Assembly: GCA_003144015.1 (NCBI GenBank)
Contig: QFWS01000008.1
Coordinates: 59,615 to 123,614 of the forward strand
DNA: 64,000 bases
Source: Flavobacteriaceae bacterium LYZ1037
GTDB lineage: Bacteria > Bacteroidota > Bacteroidia > Flavobacteriales > Flavobacteriaceae
Direction: 5' to 3'
Shown here: piece by piece, positions 1-8,688 of the stretch
Numbering within the stretch: position 1 is the stretch's first letter
Layout of the letters: each line of letters begins with the position of its first letter
Program-made: the position numbers and the translations under genes
Notes under the pieces: generated by a model
What the model was told of the DNA's origin: nothing
The model's database searches: none
What the model saw: only the letters and a program-made list of their open reading frames with translations

Positions 1-1162
1 ACGAAGTCACAACAATTTTAGCAGAATGATATTTTATTGGAATGTAATATTTAATATTTGTTAGCGTGTTAAATGGATTTGGCACATTTTGGTTTAAACG
101 AATATTGTTTTCAGTTGGAACAGATTCCATAACTCCTAAAGTACCACCACAAGCACACTGTTCTATTGCAGTTACACGAGCTAATAAATCGTCAATTTGT
201 GCTTGTTGCGCTGTATTTTCTGCTTGTAAATCTGCTAAGATTGGTGCCAAGTCTACATCTACAGACGCACCACTTTCAATAGCAACTGTTAAAGTTGTAC
301 CAGATAAAGTAGCAGAAGTTAAATCTTGATTGTCTTGAGAAGTGTTTACCCATTCGGTTCCATTCCAATAATAGGTAACATTATCATCAGTATCATAAAC
401 TGTCATTCCAGCAACAGCACCACTTGACAATGTTGTTCGTTGTGCAGTTGTTAATCTATTCAAAATTAACCCTTTATCGGTTGCACTTAAATCTAAAGAA
501 GCATTTAAATTTGGTCCTTGGGTGCCTAAACCTATCGTACCATTAGCAGCAATAAAAAAAGAATTATTAGGAGCGCCTGGTTTGATTTTAAATGGCAACA
601 AACTACCATTGGTTACATCTCTTATAAAAAAGTTTGTTTCGTTTCCAGCAAGATCCCAGGTTTGAGCTGTCCAACCACTTGCGCCATTTTGCTCTAAACG
701 TAACGTTGGAGAGTCTCCATCTGTTACTTGTAGCTCAACAACAGGAGTATCGGTACCTAAACCAACATTACCTCCAGTTCCAACATATAATGCGTTTGCT
801 CCTACACCTGCTGAAATTCTAAAAGGCATGTTACCGGCTGTTAGATCTGAAACACCAAAATAATTAGCTCCTCCATTATCAGAGTCATTAATGGTTATTT
901 CCCAATCGTTCCCAGGAAAACTAGCCGAATTACTTGTGTCATCGAAATGAATACGCAAATTGTTTTCCATTAATCTTAATGTGTGAAATCCAAAGCTTGG
1001 TGCTGTTGGACAATCTACTCCAACACATTCACTCCCTTGTACAATTAAGTCTTCATTATAGACAAAACCGTTTTCAGGGATATCTGAATCTGAAACTTGA
1101 GCTTGAATCATGGCACTAAAGCATAGTGCAATAGTTAAAAAATAATAGTTTAAAGTTTTCAT
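1..1162 (-). CDS. Secreted protein with T9SS sorting tail, cut by the window edge
   Basis: The minus strand is open from an ATG at 1162 to base 1 without a stop, giving 387 codons of a gene whose 3' end lies outside. Residues 1-21 are a signal peptide ending in IQAQ. The body has short repeated blocks containing NVGLGT and TIGLGT, as in flavobacterial tail-fibre or adhesin-like proteins, followed by YYWNGTEWVN. A short heptad-like stretch rich in Gln and Ala comes near residue 330. The motif NVPNPFN near residue 360 opens a type A T9SS C-terminal domain, so the protein is probably exported by type IX secretion and anchored or released at the surface. The ligand is unknown. The rest of the sorting domain is missing only because the window ends. 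Confidence 0.8.
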   Translation of the reverse strand, partial: MKTLNYYFLTIALCFSAMIQAQVSDSDIPENGFVYNEDLIVQGSECVGVDCPTAPSFGFHTLRLMENNLRIHFDDTSNSASFPGNDWEITINDSDNGGANYFGVSDLTAGNMPFRISAGVGANALYVGTGGNVGLGTDTPVVELQVTDGDSPTLRLEQNGASGWTAQTWDLAGNETNFFIRDVTNGSLLPFKIKPGAPNNSFFIAANGTIGLGTQGPNLNASLDLSATDKGLILNRLTTAQRTTLSSGAVAGMTVYDTDDNVTYYWNGTEWVNTSQDNQDLTSATLSGTTLTVAIESGASVDVDLAPILADLQAENTAQQAQIDDLLARVTAIEQCACGGTLGVMESVPTENNIRLNQNVPNPFNTLTNIKYYIPIKYHSAKIVVTS

Positions 1163-1338
1163 AAATTATATTTAATTGGTTAATAGCACTTAAACATAAC
1201 TTAATAAAAACACAACTCTTTAATTTGCTCGATTAATAACCACTATACTAGCTAAACTACATCTTAAAAAATATAATTAAACTCATAAAATTTTAATAAT
1301 TTTTCATATTGCATGATGTCAATATAAACAGTTAATCG

Positions 1339-1346
1339 TATTTTTG
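1339..1346 (+). promoter_or_regulatory. -7 promoter box for deoC
   Basis: TATTTTTG matches the Bacteroidota -7 element TAnnTTTG. It predicts transcription starting near 1350, about 20 bases before the deoC ATG at 1371. No convincing -33 TTTG was seen at the usual spacing. The box ends on the TTG that would be the longest possible start of the reading frame, which argues for ATG 1371 instead. Confidence 0.5.
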
Positions 1347-1370
1347 TTACAACTTAACCTATTTTATATT

Positions 1371-2042
1371 ATGGAAATTCACAAATACATAGATCATACC
1401 CTTTTAAAACCAAGTGCTACCAAAACAGATATTAAAATGCTTTGTGATGAAGCCAAACAATATAAATTTTACTCGGTATGTGTTAATAGTTTCTATGTAG
1501 CTTTGGCTAAACATCTTTTAATTAGAAGCAATGTTAAAGTTTGCTCAACTATTGGCTTTCCATTAGGTGCTATGAGCACAGAAACTAAAGTTTTTGAAGC
1601 CGTTAAAGCAGTAGAAGACGGAGCAGATGAAATAGATATGGTAATAAATATTGGCATGTTAAGAAGTAAAAACTATGTGGCTGTGTACAAAGATATTTGT
1701 GATGTTAAGTTAGCTATTGGAAAAACGCCCTTAAAAGTGATTCTGGAAATTAGCGAACTCTCTAAAAACGAAATATTAAAAGCCTGCCAGATTTGTTTAG
1801 ACGCAAAGGCCGATTTTATTAAAACTTCAACAGGTTTTTCTAAAGGAGGAGCGACTCTAACAGCTGTTAAGATGATTAAAAAAACCATTAAAAATAGAGC
1901 AAAAATAAAAGCATCGGGAGGTATCAAAGATTTAGAGACAGCTTTAAAATATATCGATGCTGGAGCAGATAGAATTGGAACCTCATCAGGGATAACAATT
2001 GTTACTGCAAAAAAATCTACACTACAAAACTCGGGTTATTAA
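1371..2042 (+). CDS. deoC: Deoxyribose-phosphate aldolase
   Basis: Cytoplasmic class I aldolase that splits 2-deoxyribose 5-phosphate into glyceraldehyde 3-phosphate and acetaldehyde in deoxynucleoside catabolism. The protein has 223 residues, normal for short DeoC. The Schiff-base lysine lies in FIKTSTGFSKGGAT near residue 151, and the second active-site lysine in IKASGGI near 180. The opening IDHTLLKPSAT is typical. A TTG at 1344 would add nine residues but overlaps the predicted -7 box, so ATG 1371 is preferred. deoD starts 21 bases downstream on the same strand: phosphorolysis of deoxynucleosides by DeoD would feed this aldolase after isomerisation by a phosphopentomutase that is not in the window. 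Confidence 0.95.
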   Translation: MEIHKYIDHTLLKPSATKTDIKMLCDEAKQYKFYSVCVNSFYVALAKHLLIRSNVKVCSTIGFPLGAMSTETKVFEAVKAVEDGADEIDMVINIGMLRSKNYVAVYKDICDVKLAIGKTPLKVILEISELSKNEILKACQICLDAKADFIKTSTGFSKGGATLTAVKMIKKTIKNRAKIKASGGIKDLETALKYIDAGADRIGTSSGITIVTAKKSTLQNSGY

Positions 2043-2063
2043 CTTTTAATTCAACTAAAATTT

Positions 2064-2762
2064 ATGAGTGTTCATATTGAAGCGAAACAGGGAGAAATTG
2101 CAGAAACTATTTTATTGCCTGGCGATCCACTTCGTGCTAAATGGATTGCTGAAACCTTTTTAGAAAACCCAGTTTGCTTTAATAAAGTGAGAGGTATGCT
2201 TGGATTTACTGGGACATATAGAGGGAAACGTGTTTCTGTTATGGGCACAGGAATGGGAGTTCCAAGTATTTCTATTTATGCTCATGAATTAATTACAGAA
2301 TATGGTGTAAAAAATTTAATTCGAGTTGGAAGTTCAGGTTCTTATCAAAAACATGTTAAAATTAGAGATATTGTTTTAGCCATGGCAGCTTCGTCTAACT
2401 CTGGAGTAAACGAATTACGATTTGGTGGGGCAGATTACGCTCCTACTGCAGATTTTGGACTGTTTCAAAAAGCTGTTGAAGTAGCAAAAACAAAAAACAT
2501 TCCGCTTAAAGCTGGCAATGTATTTACTTCGGATGAGTTTTATGCAGACGATTTCGAGTCGTATAAAAAATGGTCCAAATTTGGAGTGCTTTGTGTTGAA
2601 ATGGAGACAGCTGGCTTATATACAGTAGCAGCAAAACACAATGTAAATGCATTGACTATTCTAACCATTTCAGATTCTTTAGTTACTGGTGAACGTACTA
2701 CAAGCAAAGAACGAGAAACTACTTTTAAGGATATGATTGATATTGCTCTTGAATTAGCTTAA
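2064..2762 (+). CDS. deoD: Purine-nucleoside phosphorylase, DeoD type
   Basis: Cytoplasmic enzyme that cleaves purine (deoxy)nucleosides with phosphate to a free base and (deoxy)ribose 1-phosphate. At 232 residues it fits the bacterial hexameric DeoD family. Visible landmarks are [12 protein letters not shown] at the N-terminus (phosphate site), [16 protein letters not shown], the nucleoside-binding EMETAGLY and ISDSL near the C-terminus. It follows deoC by 21 bases and is almost certainly co-transcribed with it. The convergent lipoprotein gene ends 18 bases downstream. I saw no operator for a deo repressor in front of the pair. Confidence 0.95.
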   Translation: MSVHIEAKQGEIAETILLPGDPLRAKWIAETFLENPVCFNKVRGMLGFTGTYRGKRVSVMGTGMGVPSISIYAHELITEYGVKNLIRVGSSGSYQKHVKIRDIVLAMAASSNSGVNELRFGGADYAPTADFGLFQKAVEVAKTKNIPLKAGNVFTSDEFYADDFESYKKWSKFGVLCVEMETAGLYTVAAKHNVNALTILTISDSLVTGERTTSKERETTFKDMIDIALELA

Positions 2763-2780
2763 CCCTTATTTTTTAACAAA

Positions 2781-3527
2781 TTAATTTACAGAAATATTTT
2801 TTAACTCTATTTTAGAGAGTAGTTTTAATTTGTTGGTTTCAAATAACACACCTAATTCTGTTACAGATGTTATATCTGTTACTACATTGTAATTGTTATA
2901 ATCTACAAAACGTAATCCGTTAACATATCGTTCGTTATAAGCTTCTCTAAAACGAAAACCTACACCATCTGTTTCTTTATAAGAATAAGCAAGGTAATCC
3001 ACTTTATAGGTATCTTTATTTACCCAATACACAAATACATCTTCAAAGTCCTCGCCTCCTCCTTCTTGTTTAAAAGTGACTTGGATTTTATAATAGTTTT
3101 GATCTTTAATCGTTTCTTCACCCAACCCTGTTTTCATTACTGCTGCATCATTCAACCCATAAGGCAATACAGAAAAATAATGAACAGAATTTACCGAAGC
3201 TGCATATTTTACAGCCATAGAGTCTGGCACTTTTTTGAGTTCATCTTCAATATAACGTTTAAAGCCATCATTAGAAACCACATCTTTCACATTAAAAATA
3301 GAATCCTTATACTGTCTTACCAATTGAAAAATCCCGTTGTTACGCTTAGCTATATAATGTTTATCTCTAAAATTGAATGCTATAGTAGAAGCGTCAAATG
3401 TCTCACCTCCAGATACATCAATAGATTTATTGATGATTTCATTAGCATTTAAAACTGTTGTTTTTTGGTTCTTACAAGATAAAATTGAAAAACCAATGCA
3501 TATTATTAAAAATACAAACTTATTCAT
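2781..3527 (-). CDS. DUF6503-like lipoprotein
   Basis: Starting at ATG 3527, the 248-residue protein begins MNKFVFLIICIGFSILSCKN, a lipoprotein signal with the lipidation cysteine in the LSC box. A longer reading frame reaches a start at 3566 but would place extra residues before the signal. The mature part is a single beta-rich domain with a DASTIAFNFRDKHY opening and long strands typical of Bacteroidota outer-membrane-associated lipoproteins assigned to DUF6503. No catalytic motif is visible and the function is unknown. It converges on deoD; the family may be labelled after the neighbouring aldolase in databases, but nothing in this protein resembles an aldolase. Confidence 0.75.
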   Translation of the reverse strand: MNKFVFLIICIGFSILSCKNQKTTVLNANEIINKSIDVSGGETFDASTIAFNFRDKHYIAKRNNGIFQLVRQYKDSIFNVKDVVSNDGFKRYIEDELKKVPDSMAVKYAASVNSVHYFSVLPYGLNDAAVMKTGLGEETIKDQNYYKIQVTFKQEGGGEDFEDVFVYWVNKDTYKVDYLAYSYKETDGVGFRFREAYNERYVNGLRFVDYNNYNVVTDITSVTELGVLFETNKLKLLSKIELKNISVN

Positions 3528-3606
3528 ACTTATAGCATTTTGAAGTTTTGTCGTAAAATTAAACATAACTTTCCAAGAGTCTTTTAAAAAGTTCTTCTAA
3601 ATTATT

Positions 3607-3614
3607 TACCTTTG
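3607..3614 (+). promoter_or_regulatory. -7 promoter box for smpB
   Basis: TACCTTTG is a perfect TAnnTTTG match. It ends only six bases before the smpB ATG at 3621, so transcription would begin at or next to the start codon. Confidence 0.55.
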
Positions 3615-3620
3615 ACATAT

Positions 3621-4079
3621 ATGCAAAAGATTGTCAATATAAAAAACAAAAAAGCTAAGTTTCAATACGAAATACTGGATAAATATACTGCTGGGATTGT
3701 TTTAACTGGAACTGAAATAAAATCCATACGAGATAGTAAAGCTTCTATTGCTGAAAGTTTTTGTGAATTTAATGAGCAAGGCGAATTATTCGTTGTAAAT
3801 ATGACTATTGAAGAGTATCTTTATGGAACTTACTACAATCATAAACCTAAGGCTACAAGAAAACTTTTATTAAATAAAAAAGAATTAAAAAAACTTGAGA
3901 AAGAAGTTAGAAATACAGGACTTACTATTATTCCACTTCGATTATTTATTAATGATAAAGGTTTAGCAAAACTTGTAATTTCTCTTGCACGAGGAAAAAA
4001 ACTTTTTGATAAAAGAGACACTATAAAAGACCGTGAAAACAAAGTAAAATTGGATAGAGTTAAGAAAAGTTTCAATTAG
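3621..4079 (+). CDS. smpB: SsrA-binding protein SmpB
   Basis: Partner of tmRNA in rescue of stalled ribosomes. The 152-residue length is normal. The N-terminus IVNIKNKKAKFQYEILDKY, the core GIVLTGTEIKSIRDSKASIAES and the basic C-terminal tail RGKKLFDKRDTIKDRENK are diagnostic. The reading frame extends back to a TTG at 3612, but that codon lies inside the predicted -7 box, so ATG 3621 is chosen. The mRNA may be leaderless. The tmRNA gene itself was not found in this window. The next gene starts 31 bases downstream and may be co-transcribed. Confidence 0.96.
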   Translation: MQKIVNIKNKKAKFQYEILDKYTAGIVLTGTEIKSIRDSKASIAESFCEFNEQGELFVVNMTIEEYLYGTYYNHKPKATRKLLLNKKELKKLEKEVRNTGLTIIPLRLFINDKGLAKLVISLARGKKLFDKRDTIKDRENKVKLDRVKKSFN

Positions 4080-4110
4080 TATTAAGACAACTTTAATAAA
4101 CACCATTTAA

Positions 4111-4638
4111 ATGAAAAAATTAATCTCATTTCTGTTTATAATATCAATTACTTTTACATTAAAAGCTCAAGAAAGCCCAGAAAATTACGCTAGCTACGTA
4201 GAAACTTTAGATAGTACTTTAGAAACTTTATATTCTGTTATTTCAGGAGAAAAAGGAGAGGAAAGAGATTGGGGTTTGTTTAAACACTTATTTAAACCTG
4301 ACGCCAAACTTATACCAACCAGTAAAAACAAAGAAGGTGTTTATATTTTAAAATACTTATCACCTTCAGATTACATAACAACTTCTGGGTCTTGGTTGAT
4401 TGAAAATGGTTTTTTCGAAAAAGAAATACATCGACAGGTAAACACTTATGGAAACATCACTCAGGTTTTTAGTACCTATGAATCGTTTCAAAGTATAACA
4501 GACACTGAACCTTTTATGAGAGGCATTAATAGTATCCAGTTATTAAACGATGGTGAAAGATGGTGGATTGTAAATGTGTATTGGACTCAAGAAACTCTAG
4601 AGAACCCAATACCAATTGAGTATTTGCCTAAAAATTAA
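4111..4638 (+). CDS. Secreted NTF2/SnoaL-like protein
   Basis: A 175-residue protein with a Sec signal peptide ending TLKAQE near residue 20. The mature part (WGLFKHLFKPDAKLIP, a central strand with ITQVFSTYES and the ending GERWWIVNVYWTQE) has the layout of a small NTF2-like, SnoaL/DUF4440-type fold. Such periplasmic proteins are common in Flavobacteriaceae and their ligands are mostly unknown. It follows smpB by 31 bases without its own recognisable promoter. Its stop codon overlaps the stop of the convergent pcm gene. A second protein of similar design lies at 14561-15073. Confidence 0.7.
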   Translation: MKKLISFLFIISITFTLKAQESPENYASYVETLDSTLETLYSVISGEKGEERDWGLFKHLFKPDAKLIPTSKNKEGVYILKYLSPSDYITTSGSWLIENGFFEKEIHRQVNTYGNITQVFSTYESFQSITDTEPFMRGINSIQLLNDGERWWIVNVYWTQETLENPIPIEYLPKN

Positions 4639-5276
4639 TTTTTATCCTCTAGTAATGGAACAAACCTAAATTCTCCAAACTCGTGTTTTTCAAATTCTTT
4701 AGGTCCTTTTCGTATAAATAAAGTCATTACCTGAACATCGTCTCCTACAGGAATCACTAATCGTCCACCTATTGCTAGTTGACTCAATAAAGGTTTAGGA
4801 ACAAATGGTGCGCCTGCTGTTACAATAATTCCACCAAATGGAGCTTCTTCTTTTAAACCTATATAGCCATCGCCAAAAATAAGCTTCTTAGCTCTGTAAC
4901 CTAATTTTGGTAAAAACTTGCTGGTTTTTTTAAAAAGTTCACGTTGCCGTTCTATACTAAACACAAGTGCATCAAGCTCACATAAAACAGCTGTTTGGTA
5001 CCCACTTCCAGTACCAATTTCTAATATTTTATCTCCAGGTTTTACTTGTAATAACTCTGTTTGGAAAGCTACTGTATATGGTTGAGATATGGTTTGGTCT
5101 GCAGCAATAGGAAAGGCTTTGTCTTGATAGGCATGATCTAAAAACCCAGAATCCATAAACAAATGTCGTGGAATTTTCCCAATTGCCTCCAGTACTTTCT
5201 CATCGGTAATTCCTTTATTCCTAACAGTTTCTACTAATTGCTGTCTTAATCCTTTATGTTTAAAAGTGTCTTTCAA
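4635..5276 (-). CDS. pcm: Protein-L-isoaspartate O-methyltransferase
   Basis: Repairs isoaspartyl residues in aged proteins by S-adenosylmethionine-dependent methylation. Motif I is LEIGTGSGYQTAVL, preceded by the family signature around ADQTISQPYTVAFQTELL, and the C-terminus holds the motif III-like GGRLVIPVGD. The longest frame starts at ATG 5348 and adds 24 hydrophobic residues. A perfect -7 box (5295-5302) lies inside that extension and points to the TTG at 5276, giving a 213-residue protein beginning (M)KDTFKHKG, as I recall for flavobacterial homologs. The TTG start is an inference; the enzyme identity is secure. Confidence 0.9.
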   Translation of the reverse strand: MKDTFKHKGLRQQLVETVRNKGITDEKVLEAIGKIPRHLFMDSGFLDHAYQDKAFPIAADQTISQPYTVAFQTELLQVKPGDKILEIGTGSGYQTAVLCELDALVFSIERQRELFKKTSKFLPKLGYRAKKLIFGDGYIGLKEEAPFGGIIVTAGAPFVPKPLLSQLAIGGRLVIPVGDDVQVMTLFIRKGPKEFEKHEFGEFRFVPLLEDKN

Positions 5277-5294
5277 TGGAAATCTTGTTTCAAG

Positions 5295-5302
5295 CAAAAT
5301 TA
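5295..5302 (-). promoter_or_regulatory. -7 promoter box for pcm
   Basis: On the minus strand this reads TAATTTTG, a perfect TAnnTTTG. It sits 18 bases upstream of the proposed TTG start at 5276 and inside the longer reading frame that starts at 5348. Confidence 0.5.
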
Positions 5303-5406
5303 ATTCAAACAAATTGAAGCTAAAAATTAAATCTTCAACATTTATCAATACTTTTTAATTAATGACATTTATTATTAAATTCACATAAATAAATAGCGAA
5401 AAATCT

Positions 5407-5414
5407 TATTTTTG
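5407..5414 (+). promoter_or_regulatory. -7 promoter box for the Gfo/Idh/MocA gene
   Basis: TATTTTTG matches TAnnTTTG and lies 16 bases before the ATG at 5431. Confidence 0.5.
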
Positions 5415-5430
5415 TTGAAAACGTAAAAAC

Positions 5431-6390
5431 ATGTTAAAAGCTGGAGTTCTAGGTGCTGGACATCTTGGAAAAATTCATTTGAGACTTCTAAATCAATCTG
5501 AAAAATATGAATTGGTTGGTTTTTATGATGCAAATGAAGCCAATGCAAAAAAAATTGAAGCTGAATTTGGCTACAAATACTTCAATTCTATCGATGCATT
5601 AATTGAAGCTGTAGATATGGTCGATATTGTTACTCCAACGCTTTCTCACTACGAATGTGCTAAGAAAGCCATAGCAAAAGGCAAACATATTTTTATAGAG
5701 AAACCCATTACAAATACCGTTGAAGAAGCTGAACACATTAGAGAACTTTTAGCACAACACAACATTCGTGGACAAGTTGGACATGTAGAGAGATTCAATC
5801 CGGCTTATTTGGCTGTAAAGGACCAAATTGTAAACCCCATGTTTATTGAAGCACACCGTTTGGCAGAATTTAATCCACGTGGTACAGATGTTCCTGTAGT
5901 TTTAGATTTAATGATTCACGATATTGACATTATTTTAAGTGTGGTAAAATCTAAAGTTAAAAAAGTTAATGCAAGTGGCGTTTCAGTTATTAGTGACACA
6001 CCAGATATTGCAAATGCTAGAATAGAATTCGAGAATGGATGTGTTGCCAACTTAACAGCAAGTAGAATTTCATTGAAAAACATGCGTAAATCACGGTTTT
6101 TTCAGAAAGATGCTTATATCTCAGTAGATTTCTTGGAAAAGAAATGTGAAGTCGTTAAAATGAAAGATGCCCCAATAAACCCTGGAGATTTTGATATGAT
6201 TTTACAAAACGCTGAAGGTGTTAAAAAACAAATTTATTTCGACAATCCTGAGGTGGAAAACAATAATGCTATTTTAGATGAATTAAATTCTTTTGCAGAC
6301 GCCATTAACAATAATAGATCTCCTATAGTCACACTACATGATGGCACAGAAGCCTTACGTGTGGCAACGATGATAATCGATCAATTTTAA
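5431..6390 (+). CDS. Gfo/Idh/MocA family NAD(P)-dependent oxidoreductase
   Basis: A 319-residue cytoplasmic dehydrogenase. The Rossmann motif GVLGAGHLGKIHLRLL is at residues 5-20. The family's EKPITNT segment, whose lysine is the usual catalytic residue, is near residue 92. The C-terminal alpha/beta domain contains VGHVERFNPAYLA and DLMIHDIDII with the conserved histidine. The substrate cannot be read from the sequence; relatives act on sugars, inositols or biliverdin-like compounds. It is followed after 72 bases by the hydroxyacyl-CoA dehydrogenase gene, with a hairpin repeat between them. Confidence 0.88.
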   Translation: MLKAGVLGAGHLGKIHLRLLNQSEKYELVGFYDANEANAKKIEAEFGYKYFNSIDALIEAVDMVDIVTPTLSHYECAKKAIAKGKHIFIEKPITNTVEEAEHIRELLAQHNIRGQVGHVERFNPAYLAVKDQIVNPMFIEAHRLAEFNPRGTDVPVVLDLMIHDIDIILSVVKSKVKKVNASGVSVISDTPDIANARIEFENGCVANLTASRISLKNMRKSRFFQKDAYISVDFLEKKCEVVKMKDAPINPGDFDMILQNAEGVKKQIYFDNPEVENNNAILDELNSFADAINNNRSPIVTLHDGTEALRVATMIIDQF

Positions 6391-6405
6391 ATAATTAATA
6401 TCAAT

Positions 6406-6448
6406 ATTCCATACTTCTTGTCTACCAATAGACAAGCAACGGAATGAC
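6406..6448. repeat. REP-like intergenic hairpin
   Basis: CTTGTCTA at 6417-6424 pairs perfectly with TAGACAAG at 6429-6436, and flanking ATTCC and GGAAT extend the stem. The end CGGAATGAC resembles ends of palindromic repeats scattered in flavobacterial intergenic DNA. There is no T run, so a terminator is less likely. Confidence 0.5.
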
Positions 6449-6462
6449 AAAACAATTTTTAT

Positions 6463-7353
6463 ATGAAAAATGTAGCAGTAATTGGAGCTGGAACCATGGG
6501 AAATGGTATAGCACATACTTTTGCTCAAAGTGGATTTAAAGTACAACTTATAGATATTAGCGAAGCCTCATTAAAACGAGGTATGGATACCATTGCTAAA
6601 AACTTAGACAGAATGGTTGCTAAAGAAAAAATATCAGAAGCTGATAAAGCTGAAACGTTAGACAACATAACAACCTTTACAAGCATCAACGAAGGTGTAG
6701 AATATGCTAGTTTAGTTGTTGAAGCTGCAACCGAAAACATTGATTTAAAACTTAAAATATTCAAACAGTTAGACGAAGCTTGTCCAGAAGATACTATTTT
6801 GGCAAGTAATACGTCTTCAATATCTATTACACAAATTGCAGCTGTTACTTCCAGACCAAAAATGGTTATTGGTATGCACTTTATGAATCCAGTTCCAATT
6901 ATGAAGTTGGTAGAAATTATTCGTGGTTATAATACTAGCGACAAAGTGACAAATACCATTATGGAGCTTTCAAAAACATTAGGTAAAACTCCAACAGAAG
7001 TAAACGATTATCCTGGTTTTGTAGCCAATAGGATTTTAATGCCAATGCTAAATGAAGCCATTGAAACGCTTTATAATGGAGTCGCAGGCGTTGAAGAAAT
7101 AGATACGGTTATGAAACTTGGTATGGCTCATCCAATGGGACCATTACAATTAGCAGATTTTATTGGACTAGACATTTGTCTATCTATTTTAAACGTGATG
7201 TACGATGGGTTTAAAAACCCTAAATATGCACCTTGTCCTTTACTAGTAAATATGGTGAATGCCGGAAAATTAGGTGTTAAATCTGGGGAAGGATTTTACG
7301 ATTATTCTGAAAGCAGAAAAGCAGAGAAAGTAGCTTCACAATTTTTGAAGTAA
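6463..7353 (+). CDS. 3-hydroxybutyryl-CoA (3-hydroxyacyl-CoA) dehydrogenase
   Basis: NAD-dependent oxidation of short-chain L-3-hydroxyacyl-CoA, or the reverse. The 296-residue protein has the N-terminal NAD motif VIGAGTMGNGIAHTFAQSG. SNTSSISIT and GMHFMNPVPIMKLVEII carry the catalytic His and its environment near residue 140, and the C-terminal helical domain contains DYPGFVANRILMPMLNEA and DTVMKLGMAHPMGPL. These fit the single-domain HBD/FadB-C group rather than a large fused FadB. The start at ATG 6463 agrees with the motif position. The DUF1015 gene follows after 15 bases, so the two are probably co-transcribed. Confidence 0.93.
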   Translation: MKNVAVIGAGTMGNGIAHTFAQSGFKVQLIDISEASLKRGMDTIAKNLDRMVAKEKISEADKAETLDNITTFTSINEGVEYASLVVEAATENIDLKLKIFKQLDEACPEDTILASNTSSISITQIAAVTSRPKMVIGMHFMNPVPIMKLVEIIRGYNTSDKVTNTIMELSKTLGKTPTEVNDYPGFVANRILMPMLNEAIETLYNGVAGVEEIDTVMKLGMAHPMGPLQLADFIGLDICLSILNVMYDGFKNPKYAPCPLLVNMVNAGKLGVKSGEGFYDYSESRKAEKVASQFLK

Positions 7354-7368
7354 ACATCAACACTAAAT

Positions 7369-8607
7369 ATGACCAAAATTATTCCTTTTAAAGCCGTACG
7401 TCCTACACGAGACAAAGTCAGTCTTGTGGCTGCACGTTCATATCAAAGTTATACAAAGGAACAGCTTGAATCTCGATTACGTGATAATCCGTTTTCATTT
7501 TTACAAATAGTGAACCCAGGGTATCGATTCGATAAAGATATTTCGGGAGAAGCAAGATATAATTTAGTAAAAAATAGATATTTAGAGTTTAAGGAAGATG
7601 GTATTTTTACACAAGATGAGAATCCATGTTACTACATTTATAGAATAGTTGATAGAGAACAACAGGAGTTTAATGGTATTGTGGCTGCTGCAAGTGCAAA
7701 AGATTATGAAACCGATATTATTAAAAAACACGAAGACACCATTGCCTATCGCGAAATAGTTTTTAAAGATTACCTAAAAACTGTTGGTTTTAATGCAGAA
7801 CCTGTACTTCTAACCTATCCTGATAATCCAGTTATTGAATCGATAATAACAAACACGCAAAAAGAAAGAGCCGAGTTTGAGTTTACTACAACTTATAGAG
7901 ACACACACTATTTATGGAAGGTTGATGATCCAGTTACACTTGAAACCATTCAAAGAGAATTTGAAAACATCCCAACTATTTATATAGCAGATGGTCATCA
8001 TCGTTCTGCTTCTTCCTATTTACTCTATAAGGACTTAAAAGATGCCAATCCAGATCATCAAGGAGATGAGGAATACAATTTCTTCATGAGTTATTTAATT
8101 CCGGAATCAGATTTACAAATTCACGCATTTAACAGATTGGTTAAAGATTTAAACGGGTTAAGCAAAGAAGAGTTTTTAATTCAATTAGATGCTGTTTATC
8201 GAATTGAAAATAGAGGTAAAATACCTTATCAGCCATCAAAAAAGCATCATTTTAGCATGTATTTAGATGGCGATTTTTATTCGTTATATTTACGCAGAAC
8301 CATTTATAATATGGAATCTTCGTTAGACAGTTTAGACTCTCAAATTCTTTATAAAACCATTTTAAATCCCATTTTGGGTATAGAAGATTTAAGAAACGAT
8401 CAACGAATTTCTTATATCAATGGAAAAAAAGATTTGGTCAATATTAAAAGCAGTGTGGACAGTGGCGAATCTAAAGTTGGATTTGTTATGATTCCCGTTA
8501 CTGTAGAAGAAATGAAACAAATTGCAGACGATGGCCTTATCATGCCTCCAAAAAGCACCTACATAGAACCCAAACTCCGGAGTGGTGTGACTATTTATGA
8601 ATTCTAA
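7369..8607 (+). CDS. DUF1015 family protein
   Basis: A 412-residue cytoplasmic protein of the DUF1015 family. The family segments are visible: the opening IIPFKAVRPTRDKV, NPGYRFDK in the N-terminal third, the histidine-rich IYIADGHHRSASSYL near residue 210 and FNRLVKDLNGL. Members often lie near serine-biosynthesis genes in Bacteroidota, but neither serA nor serC is in this window. The biochemical role is unsettled. The gene begins 15 bases after the 3-hydroxyacyl-CoA dehydrogenase. A repeat-rich 81-base gap separates it from the YggS gene. Confidence 0.85.
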   Translation: MTKIIPFKAVRPTRDKVSLVAARSYQSYTKEQLESRLRDNPFSFLQIVNPGYRFDKDISGEARYNLVKNRYLEFKEDGIFTQDENPCYYIYRIVDREQQEFNGIVAAASAKDYETDIIKKHEDTIAYREIVFKDYLKTVGFNAEPVLLTYPDNPVIESIITNTQKERAEFEFTTTYRDTHYLWKVDDPVTLETIQREFENIPTIYIADGHHRSASSYLLYKDLKDANPDHQGDEEYNFFMSYLIPESDLQIHAFNRLVKDLNGLSKEEFLIQLDAVYRIENRGKIPYQPSKKHHFSMYLDGDFYSLYLRRTIYNMESSLDSLDSQILYKTILNPILGIEDLRNDQRISYINGKKDLVNIKSSVDSGESKVGFVMIPVTVEEMKQIADDGLIMPPKSTYIEPKLRSGVTIYEF

Positions 8608-8630
8608 TTAAAATATATATTCGTGAAGCT

Positions 8631-8680
8631 GTTTGTGGTTTAGTGGCACCAACTAAGCAACAAACACCTTAGCAACAAAC
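8631..8680. repeat. Intergenic hairpin with a duplicated arm
   Basis: GTTTGTGGTTTAGTGG (8631-8646) is an imperfect inverted match of CAACTAAGCAACAAAC (8650-8665). The right arm is followed by a second near copy, ACCTTAGCAACAAAC (8666-8680), giving two tandem 15-mers. It fills most of the gap between the DUF1015 and YggS genes. Confidence 0.5.
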
Positions 8681-8688
8681 AATAATTC

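Noticed and set aside
2781..3527. Second deoxyribose-phosphate aldolase next to deoC
   Set aside because: The protein is a beta-rich lipoprotein without the aldolase lysine motifs.
3621..4638. tmRNA gene beside smpB
   Set aside because: No tRNA-like ends or tag-coding region were found near smpB or in the gaps around it.
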